From Paenibacillus solanacearum (GTDB lineage Bacteria > Bacillota > Bacilli > Paenibacillales > NBRC-103111): a stretch of 64,000 bases of DNA. Location of the stretch: the NCBI RefSeq assembly GCF_910593845.1, contig NZ_CAJVAS010000008.1:1-64000 (forward strand), given 5' to 3'. The position numbers were made by a program, and so were the translations under genes. Positions 44,878-53,963 of this stretch are shown in pieces. Numbering within the stretch: position 1 is the first letter of the stretch; the number at the start of each line of letters is the position of its first letter. A model generated the notes under the pieces. It was not told the DNA's origin. It saw only the letters and a program-made list of their open reading frames with translations, and made no database searches.

Positions 44878-47163
44878 GTGCTGATCAAGCGGGTGCGAAC
44901 ATTCGCCAACATGACGTTTCAACGAAAGCTGCTGCTATATTGTTTATGCTTAAGCATTTTTCCGGTACTCACCATTGGACTGCTTTCCTCCTTCATCGCT
45001 GCGCGCAGTATGCAGAGCGTGGTGGATCAGAACCACCGGTATATGTTGAACCAGATGCAGGTACAGCTAGGCCAGTTAACGAAAAGCTTGGAGATCGCCT
45101 CGATTACGATCGCCACCAATCTTGCGGTGGAGAAATCGGTCCGGGAAGGACCGGGCATCGACAAGCTGGACACGTCGCTCGAAATGAATGAAACGATTCG
45201 GCGCATCCGCAGCACATCGTCGATACGGTACAACGTGTCGATCATTTACAAGCAGTTCAATCATTATATTTATTCAAGCGAGTACGGCTCAGATAAGATC
45301 GATCAGATGCGCCTTGTATCTATCCTTGAAAAAATGAAGCCGCTCATGAACGAATCGTTCGTCGTCCCAGCAAATACGTTTGACGATCAGCCGGATCTGC
45401 TGCTGTTCCGTCCGGTGCCGATCCATTCCGGTTATGGCGACGGCGTGCTTGTACTCCATGTCAGTCCGGATGATCTTCTCCGGTTCGTCGGTTCGACGGA
45501 ACACGGGCGAGGAACCCGCGTGCTCGCCGCGGACGAGAAAGGGAGGATCGTCCTCAGTTCGAAGCGGGGAGAGATGGGCAGAACGCTGGACGAAGTGGTT
45601 CCTGCCTTCTCTAGGGAGGCTGACGATTTTATGCGGACGCTCGAAATCGGCGGGACGAGCTTCAAGGTACAGGCGCAGAAGTCTGCGCTGAACGGCTGGA
45701 CGTACATCGCCTTGACGCCGATGTCGGAACTGACGGCCCAGTCCGACCGGATCCGGCTGAGCACATGGATTATTGCCGGCGTCCTGCTTCTCGGCTGGGC
45801 GATTATCGCCTCGGCTCTCTCGAGGCGAATGTATTTCCCGATTCGGCGCCTCGCCGATCGGCATATGCCGCACAGCCGAAACGAGAAGAGTCTCGGGGAC
45901 GGATTGACTAGACTGGGTGCTTATCTCGAGCAGTTGGCCGATGCGAACCGTCAGCTGAACAATCGGTTAAGCGAGCAGTATCCGTATATGCGTCAGGGCA
46001 TCTTCCAGCAGCTGCTGAATGGCGAAATGTCCGAGCGCGAGCTGCTGCTCGCTGCCGAATACGCCGGAATCCATCTGAAAGGCAGCTGCGTGTTCGTGCT
46101 CGTCGCCGAGGCGGACGACATGGCCGCCTTCCATCAGATGTATCGCGAGAAAGATCGCGCGCTCATTCATTACGCGCTGCCGAAGCTCATGGAGGAGACG
46201 TTCCACAACGTTCCGTTCTGCCTGGGTTTTACGCCCAAGACCGGCCGCGTCATTCTGCTGATCGGCATGGACGAGGCGGGAGAGGGAGCGAAAGCGCTGC
46301 TGCGCGAATACGCCGACGAGGTCCGGACGCATGTGCGGTCTTATTTTCGTTTCTCCGTCAGCGTGGCGATCGCCAGCCCCCTCTCCGGCTTCACCGAGAT
46401 CGGCAATGGCTACGACGAGGCGGCGGCGCTCCTCGGCCACCGGTTCATTCTGGGCGGCGATATTACGATTGTCGCCGAGCAGGCTGATGAAGCGCTGCTG
46501 CGGCTGAACCGGCAAACGGTGGAGCGGCAGAAGCGGATCGTGCACCACGTACTGCACGGCAATCTGGTCGATTCGCGGAGGCTGCTTGCGGAAATTGCCG
46601 CCGAGCTGCCCCGGTCGCCGATTCGGCCGCAAACCGCCATGGGATTGTTCTCTTACATGCTGGGCGAGCTTGATTTCATGCTGCAGCAGACCGGCTGCGA
46701 CATTCAGGAAGCGATGGGAATCGATTTTTACGGCAAGCTGCATGACCTTCGTACACTGCCCGAGCTGGAGCAGTGGCTCGCCGGCGAGCTATTCCCGGCC
46801 ATAAAGGCGCATCTGGAACGGGAGGCGGTTTCCAAACAGGCGAAAACGATTAGCGAGGTGAAGCGGTACGTCCAGGAGCATATCGGCGAGGAGCTGTCGC
46901 TGCAGATGGCGGCCGACCGTTTCGGCATGTCCGTCTCCTATTTGAGCAAGCTGTTCAAGGACGAATCCGGACTCAATTTCAGCGAGTACGTGCTTGAGCT
47001 GCGCATGAACAAGGCGCGGGAATGGCTCGAACACACCGATCTGCCGATCAAGCAGATTGCCGAGAAGAGCGGTTATGCGAGCGTTCAAAATTTCAACCGG
47101 ATGTTCAAGCAGCGGTACAACCTGCCCCCAGGCGAGTATCGGAGGGAGAAACGGCAGGCTTAG
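44878..47163 (+). CDS. Membrane-anchored AraC-family transcriptional regulator (YesN/YtdP-like)
   Basis: A 761-residue one-component receptor. Helices at about 17-38 and 294-314 flank an extracytoplasmic sensor domain of roughly 250 residues. A cytoplasmic linker follows, and the C-terminus has an AraC double helix-turn-helix (about 660-758; LSLQMAADRFGMSVSYLSKLF and then IKQIAEKSGYASVQNFNRMFK). The GTG at 44878 is six bases after GGAGG. It sits directly before a sugar importer of the LplABC/YtcQ type, which this regulator family usually controls. It would sense an extracellular glycan product. Confidence 0.92.
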   Translation: MLIKRVRTFANMTFQRKLLLYCLCLSIFPVLTIGLLSSFIAARSMQSVVDQNHRYMLNQMQVQLGQLTKSLEIASITIATNLAVEKSVREGPGIDKLDTSLEMNETIRRIRSTSSIRYNVSIIYKQFNHYIYSSEYGSDKIDQMRLVSILEKMKPLMNESFVVPANTFDDQPDLLLFRPVPIHSGYGDGVLVLHVSPDDLLRFVGSTEHGRGTRVLAADEKGRIVLSSKRGEMGRTLDEVVPAFSREADDFMRTLEIGGTSFKVQAQKSALNGWTYIALTPMSELTAQSDRIRLSTWIIAGVLLLGWAIIASALSRRMYFPIRRLADRHMPHSRNEKSLGDGLTRLGAYLEQLADANRQLNNRLSEQYPYMRQGIFQQLLNGEMSERELLLAAEYAGIHLKGSCVFVLVAEADDMAAFHQMYREKDRALIHYALPKLMEETFHNVPFCLGFTPKTGRVILLIGMDEAGEGAKALLREYADEVRTHVRSYFRFSVSVAIASPLSGFTEIGNGYDEAAALLGHRFILGGDITIVAEQADEALLRLNRQTVERQKRIVHHVLHGNLVDSRRLLAEIAAELPRSPIRPQTAMGLFSYMLGELDFMLQQTGCDIQEAMGIDFYGKLHDLRTLPELEQWLAGELFPAIKAHLEREAVSKQAKTISEVKRYVQEHIGEELSLQMAADRFGMSVSYLSKLFKDESGLNFSEYVLELRMNKAREWLEHTDLPIKQIAEKSGYASVQNFNRMFKQRYNLPPGEYRREKRQA

Positions 47164-47316
47164 GGAGAACAGCGAGTTTATCCGTATTTGTCATTTTGAT
47201 GATCCTTTTTTATGGTGTGCGATCCAAAGAAATGACAATTGCGCGGAAGTCTGGCCGTTTCCAATAATTACGTAATAAGGGGGCTTCCCTAGACGAAACA
47301 CGGAAGGAGCATGAAT

Positions 47317-48894
47317 GTGATGATCCGAACGAAAAAGATGGTTGCTTCGCTGTTCGCCGTATCGCTGTTCACATCCGTCGTCGCAGCCGGCTGTGGCGGC
47401 CAGCAGCCAAGCGGGACGGATGCCGGAAGCGGCAGTTCGCCGAAAAACTTGAACATCCTGGTTTCGCACGCCAATGCCAAGTACGCCATGCAGGTAAAGG
47501 ACGACGACCGCTACATCAAGGAGCTGTCCAGGCTGTCCGGTTACCATTTGAAGTTTGAATTTTTGGGCCACGGAAACGACTTCACCCAACAGATGACGGT
47601 GCGCTTCGCGTCCGGAGATCTTCCCGACGTGATTCGGACCGACAGCATTAATTCGACGATGCACCCGGGGGCGGTCGACAAAGGCGTTTTTCAGGATTTA
47701 ACCCCGCTGATCGAAAAATACGGACAAAACTTGAAGAAAAAAATCCCCGAAGAAGCATGGAAAAGCCCGCGAGTCAGCAAGGATGGCAAAATTTACGGCA
47801 TTCCGGCGCTGTCGGCGCTTCCGGCTTCCCGCGTCGTGTACATCCGGCAGGATTGGCTGGACAAGTTGGGCATGAAAACGCCGAAAACGGTTGATGATTT
47901 CTTGAAGTTTTTTGAGGCTGTCAAAAAAGAAGACATGAACGGCAATGGCGACCCGAACGATGAATACGGATTTTACGTCCGCGAGAATCTGATTTATTCC
48001 AATCTGTTCTTCTCCGAATTCGGCGCGGAGCCGGGGACATGGTATTTCAAGAACGGCAAGCTGGAGCCCGGCATGATCCAGCCCGAGATCAAGGATGCGC
48101 TTAAGTTTTGGAAAAGCTTGTACGACAAAGGCTACATCAACCCTAACCTGTTCACGAACAAAGCGGCGGATTGGGAGGCCGGCATCAAGCAGGGGAAAGG
48201 AGGCATGTGGGTCCACGACGTTACGAACTACAATTCCAACTGGGGGCTCCCCGAGTTTTACGCGAATGAGAAAAACGCCAAGGTATCGATGATCAGCGCG
48301 CCGGAAGGACCGAAGGGCAAAGGGATTTCACCGCAATCGGATCAAATCTACTTCGTATGGGTCGTACCGGCGAAAAACAAAAGCGCCGAAGACGTGATCA
48401 AGTTCCTCAACTGGGCCTGGTCGGACGAGGCGGAGCCGTTCTTCGCGCTTGGGATCCAGGATTACAACTACAAGATGGAAAACAACAAGCCCATATGGAA
48501 TTTGAGCGATCCTGCCAACAAGGACAACGACGCTTCCGTATTTTATCAGCTGTCGATCAATCCGCGCGGCGACGGTAGAATGCTGCCGAAGCTTCTGGAG
48601 GTCATTCCGAATGCCGGAGCGATCAAGGAAGGGATCAAGACAGCGGCGGGCAATGTGATCAAAAACGATGCGCTGCATATGCCGACGCTGGAAAGCTTGA
48701 AAACCCATCCTGAGCTGGCGCCCGGAACCGGAGCTGCGGGGACGCTGTTTCTCGACATGTTCGCGAAAGTGACTCTCGGCAAGGAGGATGTCGATTCCGC
48801 ATTCGACAAATTTGTGGCCGAGTGGAAGCGCAGAGGCGGCGATGCCGCCATCAAGGAAGCGACCGACTGGTACAACCATTTCCACAAAAAATAA
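47317..48894 (+). CDS. Extracellular sugar-binding lipoprotein (LplA/YtcQ-like)
   Basis: About 525 residues with a signal peptide ending in the lipobox VVAAGC. The mature protein has the large solute-binding fold of the LplA family: FASGDLPDVIRTDS, GKIYGIPALSALPASRVVYIRQDWLDKLG-type segment and DMNGNGDPNDEYGF, a calcium-binding-like loop. It captures oligosaccharides for the two permeases downstream. Three starts are close together (ATG 47311, GTG 47317, ATG 47320); GTG is best spaced after AAGGAG. Confidence 0.93.
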   Translation: MMIRTKKMVASLFAVSLFTSVVAAGCGGQQPSGTDAGSGSSPKNLNILVSHANAKYAMQVKDDDRYIKELSRLSGYHLKFEFLGHGNDFTQQMTVRFASGDLPDVIRTDSINSTMHPGAVDKGVFQDLTPLIEKYGQNLKKKIPEEAWKSPRVSKDGKIYGIPALSALPASRVVYIRQDWLDKLGMKTPKTVDDFLKFFEAVKKEDMNGNGDPNDEYGFYVRENLIYSNLFFSEFGAEPGTWYFKNGKLEPGMIQPEIKDALKFWKSLYDKGYINPNLFTNKAADWEAGIKQGKGGMWVHDVTNYNSNWGLPEFYANEKNAKVSMISAPEGPKGKGISPQSDQIYFVWVVPAKNKSAEDVIKFLNWAWSDEAEPFFALGIQDYNYKMENNKPIWNLSDPANKDNDASVFYQLSINPRGDGRMLPKLLEVIPNAGAIKEGIKTAAGNVIKNDALHMPTLESLKTHPELAPGTGAAGTLFLDMFAKVTLGKEDVDSAFDKFVAEWKRRGGDAAIKEATDWYNHFHKK

Positions 48895-48974
48895 ATTCGG
48901 AATCGGGTGCGCCGGCTGGGCCGCTGCCCAGTTGGCGGATTCGAATCCGGGGGAGGATCACGGAGGATGTGAAC

Positions 48975-49874
48975 ATGCTGAAGAGACGAACCTCGAACGA
49001 TTCGATGCTGCTATGGCTCATTGCGCTTCCGGGCATTCTGCACTTTGTTGTATTTAAATACGTTCCGATGCTCGGCAACGTCATCGCTTTTCAAGATTAC
49101 AGCATATTTTCCGGGATTGCGGACAGTCCTTGGGTCGGATTCCAGCATTTCGCCAACATGTTTACGTATGCGGAGTTTTATCACATTTTGACCAATACGC
49201 TGCTTATCAGCTTGTATTCGATCTTGTTCGGCTTCCCGGCGCCGCTTGTGCTGGCCCTGCTTCTGAACGAAATCCGCAGAGCCTGGTTCAAGCGGTCGGT
49301 GCAGACGCTGCTCTATCTTCCGCACTTCTTGTCCTGGGTCATCGTGGGAAGCCTTTTTATCAATTTACTGTCGATCGACGGTTTTTTGAACACGATACTG
49401 AGCTGGTTGGGGCTGCCGGGCAAAGATTATTTGACGCAGCCGGAATATTTCCGCAGCATTCTCGTTTCGATCGGGATTTGGAAGGAAATGGGCTGGGGCA
49501 TGATCATCTATTTGGCTGCGCTGTCGGGCATCAACCCGAATCTGTATGAGGCGGCTATGGTGGATGGAGCCGGACGGTTCCGTCAAATGTGGTCGATTAC
49601 GCTGCCGTCGCTGCTGCCGGCAATCGTCGTCCTTTTCCTGCTGCGGGTCGGCCATGTGCTCGACTCCAACGTGGAGCAGGTGCTGATCTTGCTGAATCCG
49701 CTCGTCCGCGATGTCGGGGAAGTCATCGACACGTATGTGTACCGCGTCGGTTTGCTGGGCGCGCAGTTCAGCTTGACGACGGCGATCGGCATCTTCAAGT
49801 CGCTGGTCGGTCTGCTGCTTGTGGTCGGACTGAACGCGCTGAGCCGAAAAACGACAGGAGAGAGCATTTATTGA
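48975..49874 (+). CDS. Sugar ABC permease (LplB-like)
   Basis: A 299-residue membrane protein with six helices and the EAA loop motif EAAMVDGAGRFRQMWSITLP. It belongs to the LplB/YtcP family. The ATG at 48975 is eight bases after GGAGG. The partner ATPase is missing in the window, as is normal for this type, which shares a housekeeping MsmX-like ATPase. Confidence 0.93.
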   Translation: MLKRRTSNDSMLLWLIALPGILHFVVFKYVPMLGNVIAFQDYSIFSGIADSPWVGFQHFANMFTYAEFYHILTNTLLISLYSILFGFPAPLVLALLLNEIRRAWFKRSVQTLLYLPHFLSWVIVGSLFINLLSIDGFLNTILSWLGLPGKDYLTQPEYFRSILVSIGIWKEMGWGMIIYLAALSGINPNLYEAAMVDGAGRFRQMWSITLPSLLPAIVVLFLLRVGHVLDSNVEQVLILLNPLVRDVGEVIDTYVYRVGLLGAQFSLTTAIGIFKSLVGLLLVVGLNALSRKTTGESIY

Positions 49875-49927
49875 CCGCTGCCGCTTCGGCAGCCGGACTA
49901 CGGGAATACGGGAAGGAGGGATGGCCT

Positions 49928-50797
49928 TTGCCGGTGCCAAGAAAGCTTCGCTTGTTTCCGCTGGTGAACGGCATGATGTTTGTGATGCTCTGTTTGACGA
50001 TGATTGCCCCGATCGTACATCTGGCCGCCGTATCGCTCAGCGCTCCGGTTTACGCTAACGCGAAGCTCGTCGTGTTTTGGCCGAAAGGCTTTAATGTCGA
50101 AGTGTATCGTACGATTTTTGCGATGGCCAACATCTGGAAATCCTTGGGCGTGAGCGTCTACATTACGGTTTTGGGTACGCTGATTTGTCTCGCGTTCACC
50201 TTGACGCTGGCGTATTCGTTATCGCGTCCGAGCATGAAAGGCCGGAGGTGGGTGCTGCGAGGCATCATCGTCACCTTCGTTTTCTCAGCGCCGCTGATCC
50301 CGAACTACCTGGTCGTACGCGGGCTTGGCATGGAAAACACGCTGTGGGCGCTCATGATTCCCGGAGCGCTTAATGCCTTCAACGTCATTATTATGAAGAC
50401 GTTCTTCCAAGGGATCTCGAGTGAAATGTTCGACGCCGGGAAAATCGACGGCTGCAGCGAGCTCGGCGTATTCTCGCGTATTGCGCTCCCGCTGTCGGCG
50501 CCGGTTGTCGCCACGGTTGCGCTATTTCATGCGGTAGGGCAGTGGAACTCGTATTTCGCCGCGCTGATCTTCATACGCAGCAAAGACCTGCTTCCGCTGC
50601 AAGTGCTGCTGCGCAACCTTATCGTTGAGGAGCAAGCCAGCAATGTGGCCAGCACCACCGAACTATCCGGCCTGCTCACCCCGGAAATGCTGAAAGCGGG
50701 CATTACGCTCTTCGCTACCGCACCGATTCTGATCGTGTACCCGTTCTTGCAAAAGTACTTCGTCAAGGGCGCTATGGTCGGATCCTTGAAGGAGTAG
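49928..50797 (+). CDS. Sugar ABC permease (LplC-like)
   Basis: A 289-residue membrane protein of the LplC/YesQ family, with six helices, AKLVVFWPKGFNVEVYRTIF in the first loop and the degenerate EAA motif FDAGKIDGCSELGVFSRIALP. The TTG at 49928 lies seven bases after AAGGAGGG; a GTG at 49934 is possible. It ends the operon. Confidence 0.92.
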   Translation: MPVPRKLRLFPLVNGMMFVMLCLTMIAPIVHLAAVSLSAPVYANAKLVVFWPKGFNVEVYRTIFAMANIWKSLGVSVYITVLGTLICLAFTLTLAYSLSRPSMKGRRWVLRGIIVTFVFSAPLIPNYLVVRGLGMENTLWALMIPGALNAFNVIIMKTFFQGISSEMFDAGKIDGCSELGVFSRIALPLSAPVVATVALFHAVGQWNSYFAALIFIRSKDLLPLQVLLRNLIVEEQASNVASTTELSGLLTPEMLKAGITLFATAPILIVYPFLQKYFVKGAMVGSLKE

Positions 50798-50980
50798 GGG
50801 GGCCGGCTGACCTCTCTAACCTTTCCCATTGCGTTGATTCCAGGATCTTCACATCCATAGCGAGGCCTTAATACGGTAGATTCTATCTCCTACAACCGCG
50901 TATTGCGCGGAACGTCATTTTGCGAAACGCTCTCTGTCGGCATGCTCTCGGGAATTTTCGTATGGACGTAAACGGCGATA

Positions 50981-50989
50981 TGGTATAAT
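50981..50989 (+). promoter_or_regulatory. Extended -10 promoter of topB
   Basis: TGGTATAAT is a perfect extended -10 element about 60 bases before the topB start. No good -35 is visible, as expected for extended -10 promoters. Confidence 0.55.
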
Positions 50990-51052
50990 ATCAGTAACGC
51001 TTATACGTTGCGGACGATATATCGCGTGTTGAAACAGGAGAGAGATCGAAAC

Positions 51053-53434
51053 ATGAAGACATTGATTATCGCGGAAAAGCCGGACATGGGCCGCAACATT
51101 GCCGCTGCGATCGACCCGAAAGCTAAAAATCACCGCACATACATCGAAGGAGAAACGTACATTATTACTTGGGCGATCGGGCATTTGATCGGGCTTGCCG
51201 AGCCGGATGCTTACGATGACCGGTACAAGAAATGGAATTTCAACGATTTGCCGATCGTGCCCGAGCAGTTCAAGCTGGTGCCGAACCCGAGGACGAAAGA
51301 TCAACTGAAGGTGATCGCCGAGCTGGCCAAACGCACCGGGGCGCTTGTCAACGCATGCGATGCCGGGCGGGAGGGGCAGCATATTTTCTCGCTCATTCAA
51401 CGGCACTTGAAGCTGAAGCATCCCGTCAAGCGGCTGTGGATTTCCGATTTGACGCCGGAAACGATCCGCCGGGGCTTTGCGGAGCTGAAGGACGGTTCGG
51501 AGTTCGATAACTTGACCCGGGCGGCCAAAGCCCGCAGCGAAGCGGACTGGCTCATCGGCATGAACGGCTCGCGCGCGTTTACGACCAAGCATAACGAGCT
51601 GCTGTCGGTCGGCCGCGTGCAAACGCCGGTGCTGGCTTTGCTGTATGACCGGCAAAAGGAGATCGAAGCTTTTACTTCAAGCAAGTTTTATGAAGTGGAG
51701 GCTTGGTTTGAACAGGGGGAGACCGTCTATCGCGGCTTGTGGCAGGGAGACAAGCTGACTGACGGCGAGAAGGCGGCAGCGCTGGCGGATAAGGTTCGGG
51801 GCAAAACCGGACGGATTGAATCGTACGAGGTGAAGGATACGAAGGAGTATCCGTTCAAGCTGTACGACCTGACACTGCTGCAGCGGGAAGCGAATGCCAA
51901 GTTCGGGTTTTCCGCCAAAAAGACGCTGGACTTGGCTCAGGCGCTGTACGAGAAGCACAAGGCGATCAGCTATCCGCGGACGAACTCGAATTACGTCACG
52001 GAGCAAAACATCCCCGAGATGCACCGGACGCTCGATCAGCTCGCCCGTACCGACTATGCGCCCCTTGTGCAAAACGCGGAGCGCAAGTTTGTGCATAAAA
52101 ACAATAAAGCGGTATGCAATCCGGCCAAAGTCGAAGATCATCATGCGATTTTGCCGACGCACAAAATGCCGGGGGCGCTGCCGCCGGACGAGCAAAAGCT
52201 GTACGACCTGATCGTACGCCGCTTTCTATCGCATTTTTATCCGGCCGCTTCCTACAAGGTTCACACCGTTGTCACGGAAGCCGAAGGAGAGCGTTTCAAG
52301 AGCACGGTGAAGCAGCTGCTCGACCTCGGATGGAAAGTGATCTACGCCGATTCGTCGAAGGCGAAGGAGAAGCCTGCGAAAAGCCGCGGGACGAAGCAGA
52401 ATCAAGAAGCGGACGACGGCGAGGAGGCGGCGGAAGAGGAAACCAGCGCGCCGTTCTCGCTTGATTCGCAGCAGCCGGTGCACTGCAAGGACAGCGCGGC
52501 GAAGGAAAAGGAAACGCAGCCGCCGAAGGCTTACACCGAAGGGACGCTGCTTAAAGCGATGGAAAGCGCGGGCAAGCAGATCGAGGATGAGGAGCTTCGC
52601 GACGCGATGAAAGATTCGGGCCTCGGTACCCCGGCGACGCGCGCTTCCGTCATCGAGCGTCTGAAGCAGGTCGGCTATGTCGTCATGCAGGGCAAGCGCA
52701 TCGCCATGACGCAAAAAGGCCGCACCGCAGTCGAATTGATCCGCGGCGCGGGTGTCGAGCTGCTCACTTCGCCGGAGATGACCGGGCACTGGGAGCGGCG
52801 GCTTAACGAGATTGCCCGCGGCTCGGCATCCGACGACACGTTCATGCAGAACGTCAAGAAGTTCGCCGCGCTCATCGTGGAGAAGGTGCGGGTGCAGGCG
52901 CGCGCGGCGAAGCAGGCGTTCGAGGGCGAGGCGGCGGCGCCCGCTCCTCGCCGCAAGCGCGCCGGCGCTGCGGCCAAGTCGGCGAAGGAAGGCGGCAGCC
53001 AAGCCGCGACGGCGCCGGGCGCCGCCAAGACGAAGCGCGCCGCCGCCGGCAGCCGCGCAGCGGCAACAGGCCGCCAGGCGGAGCCGGCGGCCGCGGCAGT
53101 CAGCCCGGCGCCGGTTCCGCGCGCGGGCGGGTCTACCGGCGCGGTGACAGCGCACGCGCCGATCGGGCCGTGCCCGCGCGCAGGCTGCCGCGGGCATATT
53201 ATTCGCGGCCGGCGCGGCTACGGCTGCAGCGAGTACAAAGCCGGATGCGGCTTTGTCGTCTGGAAAGACAGCTTCGGCGCAGCGCTGGGCGAAGCTGACA
53301 TAAGCTCCCTGCTCCGGCATGGCCGTACGGCGCAGATGCAGCTTCAGGACAGCCAGGGCCGAGCGGTGGAAGGCTGCCTTGTGCTGCAGGATCGCAGTAC
53401 GGGTCAACTGAAGCTGGAGCCGATGAAGTCCTAG
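51053..53434 (+). CDS. topB: DNA topoisomerase III (type IA)
   Basis: A 793-residue enzyme with the TOPRIM start TLIIAEKPDMGRNIAAAI, the DAGREGQHIF acidic motif, and the catalytic Tyr in KAISYPRTNSNYV. It relaxes or decatenates single-stranded DNA. A charged insert of about 60 residues (near 440-500, Lys/Glu/Gln-rich) interrupts domain I-III, and a low-complexity Ala/Lys/Arg-rich linker of about 100 residues connects to one C-terminal zinc-finger-like repeat with Cys in CPRAGCRGHIIRGRRGYGC. Both are longer than in B. subtilis TopB (727). The GC of the linker is very high. Confidence 0.94.
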   Translation: MKTLIIAEKPDMGRNIAAAIDPKAKNHRTYIEGETYIITWAIGHLIGLAEPDAYDDRYKKWNFNDLPIVPEQFKLVPNPRTKDQLKVIAELAKRTGALVNACDAGREGQHIFSLIQRHLKLKHPVKRLWISDLTPETIRRGFAELKDGSEFDNLTRAAKARSEADWLIGMNGSRAFTTKHNELLSVGRVQTPVLALLYDRQKEIEAFTSSKFYEVEAWFEQGETVYRGLWQGDKLTDGEKAAALADKVRGKTGRIESYEVKDTKEYPFKLYDLTLLQREANAKFGFSAKKTLDLAQALYEKHKAISYPRTNSNYVTEQNIPEMHRTLDQLARTDYAPLVQNAERKFVHKNNKAVCNPAKVEDHHAILPTHKMPGALPPDEQKLYDLIVRRFLSHFYPAASYKVHTVVTEAEGERFKSTVKQLLDLGWKVIYADSSKAKEKPAKSRGTKQNQEADDGEEAAEEETSAPFSLDSQQPVHCKDSAAKEKETQPPKAYTEGTLLKAMESAGKQIEDEELRDAMKDSGLGTPATRASVIERLKQVGYVVMQGKRIAMTQKGRTAVELIRGAGVELLTSPEMTGHWERRLNEIARGSASDDTFMQNVKKFAALIVEKVRVQARAAKQAFEGEAAAPAPRRKRAGAAAKSAKEGGSQAATAPGAAKTKRAAAGSRAAATGRQAEPAAAAVSPAPVPRAGGSTGAVTAHAPIGPCPRAGCRGHIIRGRRGYGCSEYKAGCGFVVWKDSFGAALGEADISSLLRHGRTAQMQLQDSQGRAVEGCLVLQDRSTGQLKLEPMKS

Positions 53435-53462
53435 AACGGCCGGATCACGAGGGGGATGCATG

Positions 53463-53873
53463 ATGAAGGAAATTCCGATTCCATATGTTCGCGCCAATCA
53501 GGCCGGTATGGTCATTTTAATCTTGTTGTCGATTATTTTGCAGCAGCCGGTCATTCTGGTGGCGCTGTGGGCCATTCAGGTGCTGGGGCTATGGCAGGGA
53601 ATGCGCGGCAATCTGATCGTCCAGCTCGCCGCTCCGCTGCTGCGAAGCCGCATTGCGGGAGCGCAGACCGAATCCAGCGAGCTCCAGCGGTTTAACAATG
53701 CGATCGCGGTTGCTCTGTTGACGATCTCGATCCTGTGCTTCTGGGTGAATCCGGACGGCTGGATCGGCTACGTGTTCGCAGGCATGGTTGCGCTGGCCGC
53801 GTTCGTCGCGATCTGCGGCTATTGCGTCGGATGCTTCCTGTACTACCAGTTCAAACGTCTGCGCCGCCGCTAG
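53463..53873 (+). CDS. DUF4395 membrane protein
   Basis: A 136-residue integral membrane protein with four hydrophobic helices and the PYVRANQAGMVILILLSI start. The spacing IPxxxVRxNQ plus LL..F.CGxCxGCFLYY fits DUF4395, an uncharacterised family often near rhodanese or thiol-redox proteins; the CGYCVGC sequence near the end is notable. An ATG three bases earlier is also possible. It lies 28 bases after topB and may be co-transcribed. Confidence 0.85.
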   Translation: MKEIPIPYVRANQAGMVILILLSIILQQPVILVALWAIQVLGLWQGMRGNLIVQLAAPLLRSRIAGAQTESSELQRFNNAIAVALLTISILCFWVNPDGWIGYVFAGMVALAAFVAICGYCVGCFLYYQFKRLRRR

Positions 53874-53905
53874 CTATCCAAACCTATCTGAGAACGGACA
53901 ATCGA

Positions 53906-53939
53906 TCCTGACGGGCTTACGCCTGTCAGGACTTTTTTT
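53906..53939. terminator. Terminator after the DUF4395 gene
   Basis: TCCTGAC and GTCAGGA pair, extended by a GG/CC step in the loop, followed by seven T residues. It separates two convergent transcripts. Confidence 0.85.
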
Positions 53940-53963
53940 AACCAGTCTATCATAAGGGTCCGA

